DNA of 64,000 bases from assembly GCA_016790815.1 (NCBI GenBank), contig JAEUOG010000013.1, positions 1 through 64,000 of the forward strand. Reading direction: 5' to 3'. Under the pieces are notes generated by a model. It saw only the letters and a list, made by a program, of their open reading frames with translations, made no database searches and was not told the DNA's origin. Position 1 is the stretch's first letter; every line of letters starts with the position of its first letter. Positions 29,458 through 38,325 of this stretch are shown piece after piece. Source of the stretch: Dechloromonas sp. Lineage in GTDB: Bacteria > Pseudomonadota > Gammaproteobacteria > Burkholderiales > Rhodocyclaceae. A program made the translations under genes and the position numbers.

Positions 29458-30470
29458 AAGCCGGCAGCGCGCTCATTTCGGGCCAGCGGCCTGAACCCGA
29501 ACTGGCTCAGGCAGCGGTCCGCGCGGCGCTGGCCCAAGCGGGACTGGAGCGCGCCGACAATGTCATTCTCTTTCTGACGCACGATTTCAGCCACAACCCG
29601 CAACCGGCCGTCGTAGCGGCAGCACGCGCTGCCGGCTGCCTGGCAGTCTGCGGCAGCACGGCCAGCGGGCTATTCACCGAGCGCGGCTGGCAACTTGACC
29701 TGCCGGCGGCCGCAGCCCTTGTCTATTCGACGCCGGACAGCATCTCACCCACTGAATCGCCGATCTTGTCATTCAGCGGCCATGGCCGCTTGCCCTTCGA
29801 ATGGCAGGCAGGCCGGCAGCGTATCGGCCTGATCGATACCGACGGAACAGCCTGGGCGCATGGCCGGACCGCGGACAACGGCTGTGCCGAACTCCAACTA
29901 CTCGGCGTGCACGCCCGCGCTGTCAGATCCTCAGGCCTTCGCCTTCTCGGCACCTCCGTCACCATCGAGCAATGCAGCGGCTACGAACTTCACCGTGCAG
30001 GCGGCCACCGTGCGACAGACAGCCTTCGTCGCGTCCTGCCAGCCGAGCTTCGCGAACGCCCGCCGCTGCATCATATTGCCGCGCTTCGCCACCCCGATGA
30101 ACCGGGTATCGCCATCCTCTCGACCAACGCAGATGGCTCGCTGACCCTGGCTGAACAGCTGGACGAGGGCGATACGGTCAACTGGGCCATCCGCCAGCCC
30201 CTCGGCGCAGAACAGGCCATGCGCGAGACGCTGCGGTCTGAGGTCAACACCGAACCCCCCCCCGATTTTGCCTTGATGTTTTCCTGCGTCGGCCGTGGCC
30301 CGCTTTTCTACGGCAACGACGACCGCGACATCGTCGCCTTCCGAGATATTTTCCCCGACACCCCGCTGCTCGGCGCCTACGGCATCGGGCAAATCGCACC
30401 GCTGGCCGGACAAAACCAGCTGTTCCACAACACTGCACTCACCATATTGTTCGAAAGCGCCCATGTTTAA
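29454..30470 (+). CDS. FIST domain sensory protein
   Basis: 338 residues. FIST N-terminal domain (ADNVILFLTHDFSH, then CGSTASGLFTERGW) and FIST_C (FSCVGRGPLFYGNDDRDI, LLGAYGIGQIAP) are visible. FIST domains are thought to sense small ligands such as amino acids, usually fused to or next to signalling proteins; here the nearby PAS-GGDEF protein could be the partner. Translationally coupled to nth (ATGA). Confidence 0.85.
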   Translation: MKAGSALISGQRPEPELAQAAVRAALAQAGLERADNVILFLTHDFSHNPQPAVVAAARAAGCLAVCGSTASGLFTERGWQLDLPAAAALVYSTPDSISPTESPILSFSGHGRLPFEWQAGRQRIGLIDTDGTAWAHGRTADNGCAELQLLGVHARAVRSSGLRLLGTSVTIEQCSGYELHRAGGHRATDSLRRVLPAELRERPPLHHIAALRHPDEPGIAILSTNADGSLTLAEQLDEGDTVNWAIRQPLGAEQAMRETLRSEVNTEPPPDFALMFSCVGRGPLFYGNDDRDIVAFRDIFPDTPLLGAYGIGQIAPLAGQNQLFHNTALTILFESAHV

Positions 30471-30894
30471 TCCTTCCCGCGAGCAGGTCCGCCTCTTCTT
30501 TTGCGACGCCTGGAAAAAGCACGTCGAGCGGCTGCCACTGGCGGGCGCCGAAGTCACCGCCGCCGACATCGCCGCCCGCCACCCGGAATACCACCCGCTG
30601 CTGAACGATCCGAAAGCCGCTGTGGACAAGGAATGGACGCCGGAAGGCGGGGCCATGAACCCATTCCTCCACCTGTCTCTACACCTCGCCATCCACGAGC
30701 AGGTCAGCATCGACCAGCCGCCAGGCATTCGCATGGCTTTCGAGCAACTGCGTGCCCGCATGGACCCGCACGATGCCGAACACGTGCTGATCGACTGCCT
30801 GGGCGAAACGATCTGGCGCGCCCAGAGCCAGGGGCAGCCGATGGATGCGATGGCCTACGTCGATGCGGTAAAACGCAAGTCCAGCCTGATTTAG
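30463..30894 (+). CDS. DUF1841 family protein
   Basis: 143 residues, soluble, helical. FNPSREQVRLFFCDAWKKH at the N-terminus and NPFLHLSLHLAIHEQVSID in the middle are characteristic of DUF1841, whose His-rich pattern is conserved in betaproteobacteria and gammaproteobacteria. Function unknown. Overlaps the FIST gene by 8 bp. Confidence 0.85.
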   Translation: MFNPSREQVRLFFCDAWKKHVERLPLAGAEVTAADIAARHPEYHPLLNDPKAAVDKEWTPEGGAMNPFLHLSLHLAIHEQVSIDQPPGIRMAFEQLRARMDPHDAEHVLIDCLGETIWRAQSQGQPMDAMAYVDAVKRKSSLI

Positions 30895-30927
30895 TGGTTA
30901 AGCCTGCCCTCCGTTCCAACTGCACAA

Positions 30928-31344
30928 ATGCTGCGCGCAATTTTTGTCGTTTCGGTCACCATGATTTCGCTAAACAGCGCTATGGCCGCTACGGAGACGC
31001 CAATCATTCTTTCCGGTCGCTACGAATTTCGGACGAATCAAGAGAGTCTGGAAATATTGGGAAAACAGGTTTGCTTCTACCCTTCCCTGCCATCCTCTGC
31101 CGCCATTCCGCGCCCGACCGAGGACCGAAGGCTCCCGTGGTTTTGTTTCTCAAACGCAGCCTTGGCGGCCAGCATGCTTGGCTTCCGCCTCGACGATAAC
31201 CTGGGGAAATGTGGCATTGGCGGGCACGCAAAAATTGCCGTTGCCAACTACCAACGGTATGCAGGTGAAGGTGACGGCAACGATGTTGCCTCGCTAATAA
31301 AGGTATTGAGAATATCGCCGCCAAAGCCTTTGTATTGCTTATAA
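30928..31344 (+). CDS. Hypothetical secreted protein
   Basis: 138 residues with a clear signal peptide (cleavage near SAMAATE). Four Cys residues after the signal could form disulfides. No family recognised. A dispersed repeat copy follows 17 bp after the stop. Confidence 0.6.
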   Translation: MLRAIFVVSVTMISLNSAMAATETPIILSGRYEFRTNQESLEILGKQVCFYPSLPSSAAIPRPTEDRRLPWFCFSNAALAASMLGFRLDDNLGKCGIGGHAKIAVANYQRYAGEGDGNDVASLIKVLRISPPKPLYCL

Positions 31345-31361
31345 CGAGCGAGGCACGGCCT

Positions 31362-31397
31362 TCCACGGTGAACCGGAAAAAACGGCGACAATTGAAA
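31362..31397 (-). repeat. Dispersed ~36-nt repeat, copy G
   Basis: Reads TCCACGGTGAACCGG, then AAAAAACGGCGACAATTGAA on the plus strand. It lies 17 bp after the hypothetical secreted protein stop, in reverse orientation relative to that gene. Confidence 0.75.
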
Positions 31398-31444
31398 GCC
31401 CAGCAAACGGTCAGCTGTAGCAGTCCGCCACTCTGCAGTACAGA

Positions 31445-31813
31445 TTAAGGAGCAAGGTACTTCCTTTTCAGCAGAACTTTGGCTCGGGACTGCTCAATGT
31501 GCTTCAGCACAGGCGCTGAATCTGCCCTGAAATAGAACCAGAAGTACTCTCCGGAGCTATTTCTGGCAATTCTGGTCAGGGTATAGGCCAGGTATACGCC
31601 CTTCATTTGCTCAATCACCTCTTTTTCTTCAACTATCTGGGCCGCTTTTCCTTCAAATTGAAAGAGTGGATTGTCTGAAGCAAGGGATAGTGCATTGAAT
31701 GCCTCCAGAGCGGAAGGGCGGTAAGTTTCCTTGTAGCGACGATCCTTTGAGAACAGGTAAACCAGCAGTCCACTGGTTATCAGTACCGAAAATACAACTC
31801 CTGTAGTATCCAT
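31445..31813 (-). CDS. Small membrane-anchored hypothetical protein
   Basis: 122 residues. One N-terminal membrane helix (about 4-20, GVVFSVLITSGLLVYLF) followed by a soluble domain. No family recognised. It lies 15 bp downstream of the GspE/PilB-like gene on the same strand and may be co-transcribed. Lower GC than its neighbours. Confidence 0.55.
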   Translation of the reverse strand: MDTTGVVFSVLITSGLLVYLFSKDRRYKETYRPSALEAFNALSLASDNPLFQFEGKAAQIVEEKEVIEQMKGVYLAYTLTRIARNSSGEYFWFYFRADSAPVLKHIEQSRAKVLLKRKYLAP

Positions 31814-31828
31814 GTTCTCGACAAAAAA

Positions 31829-33613
31829 TTAGCCTTCGTCCGACGGCGGCGCGACCTTGATGACCTCTTCGAGCGAAGTTATCCCCTGTGCCACCTTGAG
31901 CGCACCGGAAATGCGCAGGGGCCGCATGCCTTCGCGGAAGGCCTGTTCGCGCAGCTTGGGAATCTCGGTGACCGGCTTGATCAGGCGGCGTATCTCGGGT
32001 GAATTGACCAGGATTTCATAGACACCGACCCGGCCGGTATAACCAGTCATCCGGCATTCCAGGCAACCAACCGGTTGCCAGATCTGGGTTGGCTCGGCTG
32101 ATTTCCACGGAGCGACGAGCGAGCGCCAGGCGGCTCGCTGCTCTTCGCGCGGCGTCACCGCCTTCTTGCAATGCGGGCACAGCGTGCGGACGAGGCGCTG
32201 CGCCATGACGCCGAGCAAGGTCGAATTGATCAGGTAGGCCGGCACGCCAAGGTCGAGCAGGCGGGTGATGGCCGACGGGGCGTCATTGGTGTGCAGCGTC
32301 GACAATACGAGGTGCCCGGTCAAGGCAGCCTGGATGGCCATTTCGGCCGTTTCCAGATCGCGAATTTCGCCGATCATGACGATGTCCGGGTCCTGGCGCA
32401 TGAGGGCGCGCACACCGTCAGCAAAGCCGAGTTCGATGGCGGGGCTGACCTGCATCTGATTGAACGAAGCTTCGACCATTTCGATCGGGTCTTCGATGGT
32501 GCACACGTTGACCTCGGGCGTCGCCAGCTGCTTGAGCGTCGTGTAAAGCGTCGTCGTCTTGCCGGAACCCGTCGGGCCGGTAACCAGGATGATGCCATTC
32601 GGCGTGGCCGTCATCTGCTTCCAGCGCGCCTGGTCTTCGTCCGAGAAACCCAGCGAGCGGAAGTCGCGAACGAGCACTTCCGGGTCGAAAATACGCATCA
32701 CGAGTTTTTCGCCGAAGGCCGTGGGCAGCGTCGACAAACGCAACTCGACCTCCTGTCCGGCCGGCGTCCGCGTCTTGATCCGGCCATCCTGTGGGCGACG
32801 TTTCTCGATGACATCCATGCGCCCGAGCAGCTTGATGCGGCTGGTCATGGCGTTCATGACCGCCATCGGAATCTGATAGACCTGATGCAACACGCCGTCG
32901 ATGCGGAAGCGGACGATGCCGAGGTCGCGCCGCGGTTCGATGTGGATATCAGAGGCGCGCTGATCGAAGGCGTACTGCCACAGCCAGTCCACGATATGGA
33001 CGATGTGCTGGTCATTGGCATCGAACTGTTTGTTGACCTTGCCCAGCTCGACCAGCTGCTCGAAGCTCGACAGGCCGGAGGTCACCTCGCCCCGGGCATT
33101 GGCTTTCTTGACCGACTTGGCGAGGTTGAAGAATTCGACGAGATAGCGGCTGATGTCCTCGGGATTCGCCATCACCCGGCGAATCTGCTTGCGCAGGATC
33201 TGCTGCAACTCCTCTACCCATTCGCGCACATAGGGCTCAGCCGTGGCGATGACAATCTCGCGCGTCGTCACCTGTACCGGCAGGATGCCGAAGCGCGCCG
33301 CATAGGCGCTCGACATGACTTCGGCGACCCCCGTGAAATCGATCTTGAGCGGGTCGATATGCTGGTAGTCCATGCCCGTACGGCCGGCCAGCCATTCGGT
33401 AAGCACTTCCAACGTGAGCTTGCGAACAGGCGGCCCGACCTGGCGCCACTCCTGGTCGGCAATGACAACCAGCGGATGCGTCTTGCCGCCATGCAGGCGA
33501 CGCTCGCTCTTGAGCGTGCCAGCCGCCTCCTGGCTGACCAGCCCATCCTCCACCATCCAGTCGAGCACTTCGGTCAGTGCCAGGCGGTGTTCGCCGATAT
33601 TCTTGTCACTCAT
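31829..33613 (-). CDS. GspE/PilB-family secretion ATPase (orphan)
   Basis: 594 residues from ATG 33613. N-terminal GspE_N-like region, then the motor domain: Walker A GPTGSGKTTT, Asp box and Walker B around IVMIGEIRDLETAEMA, His box HLVLSTLHTNDA, and a zinc-binding tetracysteine (CPHC and CLEC). Such ATPases assemble type IV pili or type II secretion pseudopili. No other pilus or secretion genes lie nearby, so its system must be encoded elsewhere. Confidence 0.88.
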   Translation of the reverse strand: MSDKNIGEHRLALTEVLDWMVEDGLVSQEAAGTLKSERRLHGGKTHPLVVIADQEWRQVGPPVRKLTLEVLTEWLAGRTGMDYQHIDPLKIDFTGVAEVMSSAYAARFGILPVQVTTREIVIATAEPYVREWVEELQQILRKQIRRVMANPEDISRYLVEFFNLAKSVKKANARGEVTSGLSSFEQLVELGKVNKQFDANDQHIVHIVDWLWQYAFDQRASDIHIEPRRDLGIVRFRIDGVLHQVYQIPMAVMNAMTSRIKLLGRMDVIEKRRPQDGRIKTRTPAGQEVELRLSTLPTAFGEKLVMRIFDPEVLVRDFRSLGFSDEDQARWKQMTATPNGIILVTGPTGSGKTTTLYTTLKQLATPEVNVCTIEDPIEMVEASFNQMQVSPAIELGFADGVRALMRQDPDIVMIGEIRDLETAEMAIQAALTGHLVLSTLHTNDAPSAITRLLDLGVPAYLINSTLLGVMAQRLVRTLCPHCKKAVTPREEQRAAWRSLVAPWKSAEPTQIWQPVGCLECRMTGYTGRVGVYEILVNSPEIRRLIKPVTEIPKLREQAFREGMRPLRISGALKVAQGITSLEEVIKVAPPSDEG

Positions 33614-33749
33614 GCGCGGCAATATAGCATGCAGCAGGTAACGATTTGTAACCGGAACGTCCGCTGTTTGCACTCCTTTACAACTTGCCGGGAACAAACG
33701 CGCTCATGCACCTAGAATGGAACTGTACCCCACTCGCAAGGAGCAACAA

Positions 33750-34298
33750 ATGAAAACCCGCCTGATGATGATCGCCAGTGCCCTTCTGGCTTCCCTGATC
33801 TGCCTGCCGGCGAACGCCCAACCTGCTCAAGGCTCCGGGAGCATGGGCAGCGGCATGAACGGCATGGGCCCCGGTGGCGCCGGGATGATGCAAGGCGGCC
33901 CTACGCGCGCCCGTGCCCCGCGTGACTGCACACAGGCCCCGAATCCCGCCGCCTGCACGGCTCACCGCGAAGCTCGCACCCAGGCGCGAGAAGCCTGCAA
34001 GAACGCCGCCGGTCCGCAACGCAAGCAATGTATGCGCGAACAAATGCAGAGTTTCGATTGCGCTAAAGCCGGCAACCCGCAGCAATGCGAAGCGCGCAAG
34101 ATGGCCTACAAGGAATGCCAGAGCCAGACCGGCCCTGCCTTCCGCCAGTGCGTGCAACAAAAGATGCCGCCAGTCGACTGCAGCAAGGCCCCAAACCAGG
34201 CACGCTGCGACCTCCACCAGAAAGCCCGCGAAGCCTGCAAGGATAAATTCGGCCCGGAACACAAAGCCTGCCTGCGTGAGCAGTTCGGCGTGAAATAA
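33750..34298 (+). CDS. Secreted protein of three ~40-residue four-cysteine repeats
   Basis: 182 residues with a signal peptide (to about NANA at residue 23) and a Gly/Met-rich spacer (30-55). The rest is three tandem units, each starting D-C-(S/T/A)-(K/Q)-A and carrying four Cys (pattern DC...C...C...C); the third ends HKACLREQFGVK. The units probably form disulfide-bonded or metal-binding helical pairs in the periplasm. RBS AAGGAG precedes ATG 33750. The 3' end and its flank are duplicated at 49.7 kb. Not matched to a named family. Confidence 0.7.
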   Translation: MKTRLMMIASALLASLICLPANAQPAQGSGSMGSGMNGMGPGGAGMMQGGPTRARAPRDCTQAPNPAACTAHREARTQAREACKNAAGPQRKQCMREQMQSFDCAKAGNPQQCEARKMAYKECQSQTGPAFRQCVQQKMPPVDCSKAPNQARCDLHQKAREACKDKFGPEHKACLREQFGVK

Positions 34299-34359
34299 AG
34301 CCACGGAGCACCGGGCAGCGGACATTCCATTCCTAGCCGGTTTGCCGGTTGACCGTGGA
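34176..34359 (+). repeat. Left direct repeat flanking the zinc region
   Basis: This segment covers the third Cys unit of the preceding gene, its stop, and dispersed repeat copy H. It is duplicated in the same orientation at 49704-49889. Over the 107 bp best aligned by eye, about nine positions differ. Confidence 0.75.
34324..34359 (+). repeat. Dispersed ~36-nt repeat, copy H
   Basis: Degenerate copy starting ATTCCATTCC and ending GCCGGTTGACCGTGGA. It is flanked by a perfect 8-bp inverted repeat, CGGGCAGC (34312-34319) and GCTGCCCG (34363-34370), which could fold as a stem with the repeat as the loop. Confidence 0.65.
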
Positions 34360-34444
34360 AATGCTGCCCGACTATTCCAAGCGCTGAAGGATCGAACACT
34401 TGCCCGACGATTGCATCATGGCAAATCGGTGCAACTGGGCATTT

Positions 34445-35239
34445 TCAATGCACCCATTGCCCGACCAGCGGCACCACCATGACCCCCAACCCGATCAAGG
34501 CTGATTGCAGCGCAAAGTTGCTGCGCTGGCGGTGCAGTAGCGGCAGCAGATCGGCCACCGCAATGTAGATGAAACTGGCGGCAGCGATAGTCAGGACGTA
34601 AGGCAGGACGTGCTCGGCACCATCCAGCGCAAAGTAGCCGAGCAGGCCACCAAGGACCGAGGTCAGGCTGGAGGCGGCATTTGCCAGGAATGCCTTGCTC
34701 CGGCTCCAGCCAGCGTTGAGCAGGAGGATGAAATCGCCCAGCTCCTGCGGAATTTCATGGGCGACGACGGCCAGCGTCGTGGTTACACCCAGCATCGGGT
34801 CGGCCAGAAAGGCGGCGGCGATCAGTAGACCATCGACGAAGTTGTGGAAGGCGTCGCCGATCAGGATCAGCGGGGCGGCGACTTCGCCATGCGGTTTGCC
34901 TTCGCTAGCTTCACAGCCAGCGTGTGAATGGCGCCACAGGGCAAGGCGTTCAAGGGCGAAGAAGCCCAACAGACCAGCCAGTAAGACGGCGAACAAGTTG
35001 GTTGCCGGGGTATTGTGGTCATGACCCGCATGCTCAGCCAACTCGACGTGTTGCGGCAATGAGGCAAATGCCTCGGGCAGGATGTCGAGCAGGGCTGAGG
35101 AGAGCATCACGCCCGCCGAAAACGCCACAAGCGTCGCGGTGGCCTGCCGCGAGAGCCGAAAAGCCAGCCCGGCTGCAGCCACCATGCTCAGTAAGCCGCC
35201 GAGCAGGGTAGCCAGAACAATCATCGTCAAAACAGTCAT
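34445..35239 (-). CDS. ZIP family metal transporter
   Basis: 264 residues, about eight membrane helices. The metal-binding helices are clear: GDAFHNFVDGLLIA and VAHEIPQELGDF carry the His/Asp/Glu ligands of ZIP transporters, and a His-rich loop (EHAGHDHN) lies near residue 72. It imports Zn2+ or related ions. Last gene of the zinc gene run, overlapping the DUF3299 gene by 4 bp. Confidence 0.9.
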   Translation of the reverse strand: MTVLTMIVLATLLGGLLSMVAAAGLAFRLSRQATATLVAFSAGVMLSSALLDILPEAFASLPQHVELAEHAGHDHNTPATNLFAVLLAGLLGFFALERLALWRHSHAGCEASEGKPHGEVAAPLILIGDAFHNFVDGLLIAAAFLADPMLGVTTTLAVVAHEIPQELGDFILLLNAGWSRSKAFLANAASSLTSVLGGLLGYFALDGAEHVLPYVLTIAAASFIYIAVADLLPLLHRQRSNFALQSALIGLGVMVVPLVGQWVH

Positions 35240-35811
35240 TTCATTCCCTTTGGTAATCCGTAAGCATCGAGCCGTTCTCCAATCATCCGGTAGCCATAAA
35301 TGCCCAGGCTGCTGTCGCCACGCTGCAGACTGAGCGTGCCGCTGACCCAGAAGGTATCCATCATTTTCATGCCTTCCGCCGGCTTTTTCAGAATGACATG
35401 GATGATCTGGTTGGCTGGCGGTGGTGGCGTGTGAATGCAGGCACCGAAATACGGCACGAGCAGCAGTTCAAATACAGCATCACCCTTGCGCTCAAGCGGT
35501 ACGACAAAGCCAGCGAGCTTGACCTTTTTGCCATTCAACGAAGACTCAACAGGCGCCTCAGCCCAGGCGGCTTTCATTTTTTCCAGCGCTTCGATGGCTT
35601 TGGGGTCGCTGTCCTTGAGTCGGTTGAGCTTCAACCCTTTGAAGCCGGCCATCGGATCCCAGCCTTTCGGGATCAGGTCTTCCCACTCAATTTCTTGGTA
35701 GTTGAGCGCCGGACTTGCCTTGCGCGGCGTCAGGCGCTCGCCGACTTGATAGTCAGCCGCCACTGCGGAGCCGAGCAAGGCAAGTAGCAGGAGGGGAATC
35801 AAAAGGCGCAT
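35236..35811 (-). CDS. DUF3299 periplasmic protein
   Basis: 191 residues with a signal peptide (1-18). The core KVKLAGFVVPLE...ELLLVPYFGACIHTPPPPANQ is characteristic of DUF3299; the Cys-x-His and Pro run could bind a metal. It sits next to the ABC system and DUF2796, the same set found in the zinc-regulated zrg locus of Vibrio (known from literature, not checked here). Confidence 0.82.
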   Translation of the reverse strand: MRLLIPLLLLALLGSAVAADYQVGERLTPRKASPALNYQEIEWEDLIPKGWDPMAGFKGLKLNRLKDSDPKAIEALEKMKAAWAEAPVESSLNGKKVKLAGFVVPLERKGDAVFELLLVPYFGACIHTPPPPANQIIHVILKKPAEGMKMMDTFWVSGTLSLQRGDSSLGIYGYRMIGERLDAYGLPKGMK

Positions 35812-35824
35812 CGTGGGTAAACTT

Positions 35825-37087
35825 TCATAAACGGGGAATCAGGCCGTCGGCCAGCGATAGCCGATAGGCACGCCAGGCCGGCCACAGACTGACCAGCAGG
35901 CTGGCGGCGAAAATGCCGGCGAGCAGGCGCAGTTCGCCGGGCGAAACGGCCAACGGCAGCGTCGATAGGCCGAACCGGGCGGCGAGCCAGGGGCCGCCAA
36001 GCCAGGCGGCAACACTTACCACCGCCAGACTGAGCGCCACGCCGAGCAGCGTGACGAACAGGCTTTCGAGCACCAGCAGGAACACGATGTGGCGTGGCCC
36101 GGCACCGACCGAGCGCAGCACGGCCAGTTCGCGCCGCCGCTCGTTGAGGCTGGCCAGCATGACCGCCGCCAGCCCGGCCAGGCCAACGGCAAAAACCAGC
36201 CAGGAAATGCCGAGCAAGGCCTTTTCGACAACGCCGACGGTCTGCCACAACTGGTCGAGGGCGACGCCGGGCAGCACGGCAAGCAGCGGTTCGCCGCGAT
36301 AGTCGGCTATCTTGCGCTGCAGCCGGAAGACGGCGCTGCGCTGATGCAGGCCGAGCAGGAAGGCGGTGATGGTCTTTGGCTGCAGGTCGAACTTGCTGAC
36401 CATATCGGCCGGGATGGCCACACCCGGAATCGGTGCGCCGCCCTGCCAGTCAAGGTGGATGGCCTCGATGGCGGCGAGGCTGACGTGCACCCGGCGGTCT
36501 ACCGGCGTGCCGGTCGGCGCCAGGATGCCAACCACGGTGAAAGGCTTGTCGGCATGCGCCAGACCCGGCAAGGGGCCGCTGCCGTGGCTGAGGGTGATGG
36601 ATTCGCCAAGTTGGTAGCCGAGTTTCGCCGCGACCTCGGCACCGATGACGGCGTCGAACAGGCCGTTGAAGGGCTGGCCGGCCGTGAAGCGCAGCGGCTG
36701 GCGCTCGCCGTAGCGATAGTGGTCGAAATAGGCCGGCGTCGTGCCAAGTACCGGGAAGCCCCGATGCGAGTCGCCGAGCGCCAGCGGCACGCTCCAGGCC
36801 ACGGCCGGGTCGGCGGCAATGGCCTGGTAGCTCTGCCAGCCGACGTTGTTGCTCGCCTCGCCGACATTGAAGACGGCATAGAGCACCAGTTGCAGCGGGC
36901 TGCCGCGAGCGCCGACGATGAGGTCGGCACCGGAGACCGATTGGGCGAAACCGTCGCGCGCCGCCTGGCGAATGCGCTCGACCGAGAGCAGCAGCGTCAC
37001 GGACAGGGTGATGGCGAGCAAGGTCAGGCCGAGCGTCAGGCGGCGGTTCCAGGCGCTTTTCAGGGCGATGTGGAGCAGCGGTTTCAT
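35825..37087 (-). CDS. FtsX/LolC-like ABC transporter permease of the zinc cluster
   Basis: 420 residues. One N-terminal helix (about 17-37), a periplasmic MacB-core-like domain, and three C-terminal helices with the ERRRELAVLRSVGAGPRHI coupling motif. This class of permease acts by moving substrates out of the inner membrane or working periplasmic partners rather than by import. Overlaps its ATPase gene by 4 bp. Confidence 0.88.
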   Translation of the reverse strand: MKPLLHIALKSAWNRRLTLGLTLLAITLSVTLLLSVERIRQAARDGFAQSVSGADLIVGARGSPLQLVLYAVFNVGEASNNVGWQSYQAIAADPAVAWSVPLALGDSHRGFPVLGTTPAYFDHYRYGERQPLRFTAGQPFNGLFDAVIGAEVAAKLGYQLGESITLSHGSGPLPGLAHADKPFTVVGILAPTGTPVDRRVHVSLAAIEAIHLDWQGGAPIPGVAIPADMVSKFDLQPKTITAFLLGLHQRSAVFRLQRKIADYRGEPLLAVLPGVALDQLWQTVGVVEKALLGISWLVFAVGLAGLAAVMLASLNERRRELAVLRSVGAGPRHIVFLLVLESLFVTLLGVALSLAVVSVAAWLGGPWLAARFGLSTLPLAVSPGELRLLAGIFAASLLVSLWPAWRAYRLSLADGLIPRL

Positions 37088-37752
37088 GGGGCGAGCGCCA
37101 GACTATGGTCGAAGTGCGTCGCCAGCCGCAGATCGTGGCTGACGAAGACGACAGCGCTGCCGGCCCGTCTGGCCTCGCTCAGCAGCAGTTCGACGAAGGC
37201 GGCCTGACGTTCGGCATCGAGGGCCGAGGTCGGCTCGTCGGCGATCAGGATTTCCGGCTGGCCGATCAGTGCCCGTGCGGCGGCTACGCGCTGCTGCTGG
37301 CCCACGGATAATTCCGCCGCCGGTCTGCCGAGCAAGGCCGGGTCGAGGTCGAGTGCCGCCAGCAGGCGGCGGGCCTCGGCTTCCGGCTCGCCGACGCGCT
37401 TGGCCCGCTGGGCGGAAAAGCGGCACGGCAGCAGCACGTTGTCGAGCACCGACAGGTAGGGGATCAGGTTGAACTGCTGGAAGATGAAGCCGAGGTGATC
37501 GGCGCGGAAGGCATCGCGCCGACTGGCCGACAGCTGAGAAAAAGGCTGGTCAAGTAGTTCGATGTGCCCGGCTTGCGGTACCAGCACGCCACCGATCAAG
37601 TTGAGCAGCGTGCTTTTTCCGCAGCCACTCGGGCCATACAAAAACAGGCTGTTTTTCCGGTTGACCGCAAGATTTGGCAGCCGGAGGCAAAAGCTGTCGT
37701 CACCCGGCCAGCGGAATTCGAGATCGCGAACTAGGAGTGCCGGTGTGCTCAT
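37084..37752 (-). CDS. LolD/MacB-like ABC ATPase of the zinc cluster
   Basis: 222 residues. Walker A GPSGCGKST, Q-loop FIFQQFNLIPYL, signature ELSVGQQQRVAAARAL (Val in place of the usual second Ser/Gly pattern) and Walker B ILIADEPTSALD. ATG 37752 is preferred over a TTG at 37764. It starts 1 bp after the DUF2796 stop, so the two are co-translated. Part of the N-terminal strand before Walker A coincides with a partial dispersed-repeat match. Confidence 0.9.
   Translation of the reverse strand: MSTPALLVRDLEFRWPGDDSFCLRLPNLAVNRKNSLFLYGPSGCGKSTLLNLIGGVLVPQAGHIELLDQPFSQLSASRRDAFRADHLGFIFQQFNLIPYLSVLDNVLLPCRFSAQRAKRVGEPEAEARRLLAALDLDPALLGRPAAELSVGQQQRVAAARALIGQPEILIADEPTSALDAERQAAFVELLLSEARRAGSAVVFVSHDLRLATHFDHSLALAP
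37646..37670 (+). repeat. Partial match to the dispersed repeat within the ABC ATPase gene
   Basis: GTTTTTCCGGTTGACCGCAA matches the core of the dispersed repeat but lacks the TTTCA end. It encodes the variable loop before Walker A, so insertion is possible and chance is not excluded. Confidence 0.35.
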
Positions 37753-37753
37753 C

Positions 37754-38251
37754 TCACCAGGCAAAACGTGGTTGTGCTGCTGTCAGGCGGCCGGATTTCT
37801 GGCCGCTCGGGCCAACGAATTCAACAGTGATTCGCTTGAGTCGGGGAAATTCGCCAAACAGTCGGGTGCTGATATCGCGCAAGGCTGAGGGTTTGGCGCA
37901 CTGCCAGCGGTACTCGGCATCAAGGTCGAGGTGGCCGTCGCCAGGCTTGGCAGCCAAAACAGGCGATTCGATCTGCGGCGCCAGGGCAGTGCATTCACCT
38001 TCCCGGGTAATCTGGAACAGGCGATCGGGTTGCTCCAGAATGCTCTTCATGGCCTGGACTGCCTGCTTCTCAGCCGCAGTGCGTGGAACACGTTCAAAAC
38101 CGAGCAGGCCATCGAGCGGCGATTCAAGATGAATGGCGAGGACATTGCCATCGATTGTGATCTCCAGCTTGGCCTCGCCGTGGACGTGGGCGGGGGCAGA
38201 AAGCACAGGCAAACTCAGGATCAGACCGAGTAGCAGGACTAATGAGCGCAT
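37754..38251 (-). CDS. ZrgA-like (DUF2796) periplasmic zinc-binding protein
   Basis: 165 residues, signal peptide 1-18 (cleavage near LSAPAHVHGE). The mature N-terminus AHVHGEAKLEI and the SPLDGLLGFERVPRT block are the DUF2796 signature; relatives are called ZrgA in Vibrio cholerae and bind zinc. It heads a four-gene run with an ABC ATPase, permease and DUF3299. Confidence 0.85.
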   Translation of the reverse strand: MRSLVLLLGLILSLPVLSAPAHVHGEAKLEITIDGNVLAIHLESPLDGLLGFERVPRTAAEKQAVQAMKSILEQPDRLFQITREGECTALAPQIESPVLAAKPGDGHLDLDAEYRWQCAKPSALRDISTRLFGEFPRLKRITVEFVGPSGQKSGRLTAAQPRFAW

Positions 38252-38325
38252 AAAAGACTCCTCAAAAACTTTTTCGAACCGGATGATGAATCGGGAAGAA
38301 ATAGACATCAGCATAATTGGCCACC

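Noticed and set aside
38252..38325. Possible extra Zur box upstream of the DUF2796 gene
   Set aside because: No palindrome resembling ATGTTATAACAT was found in this gap.
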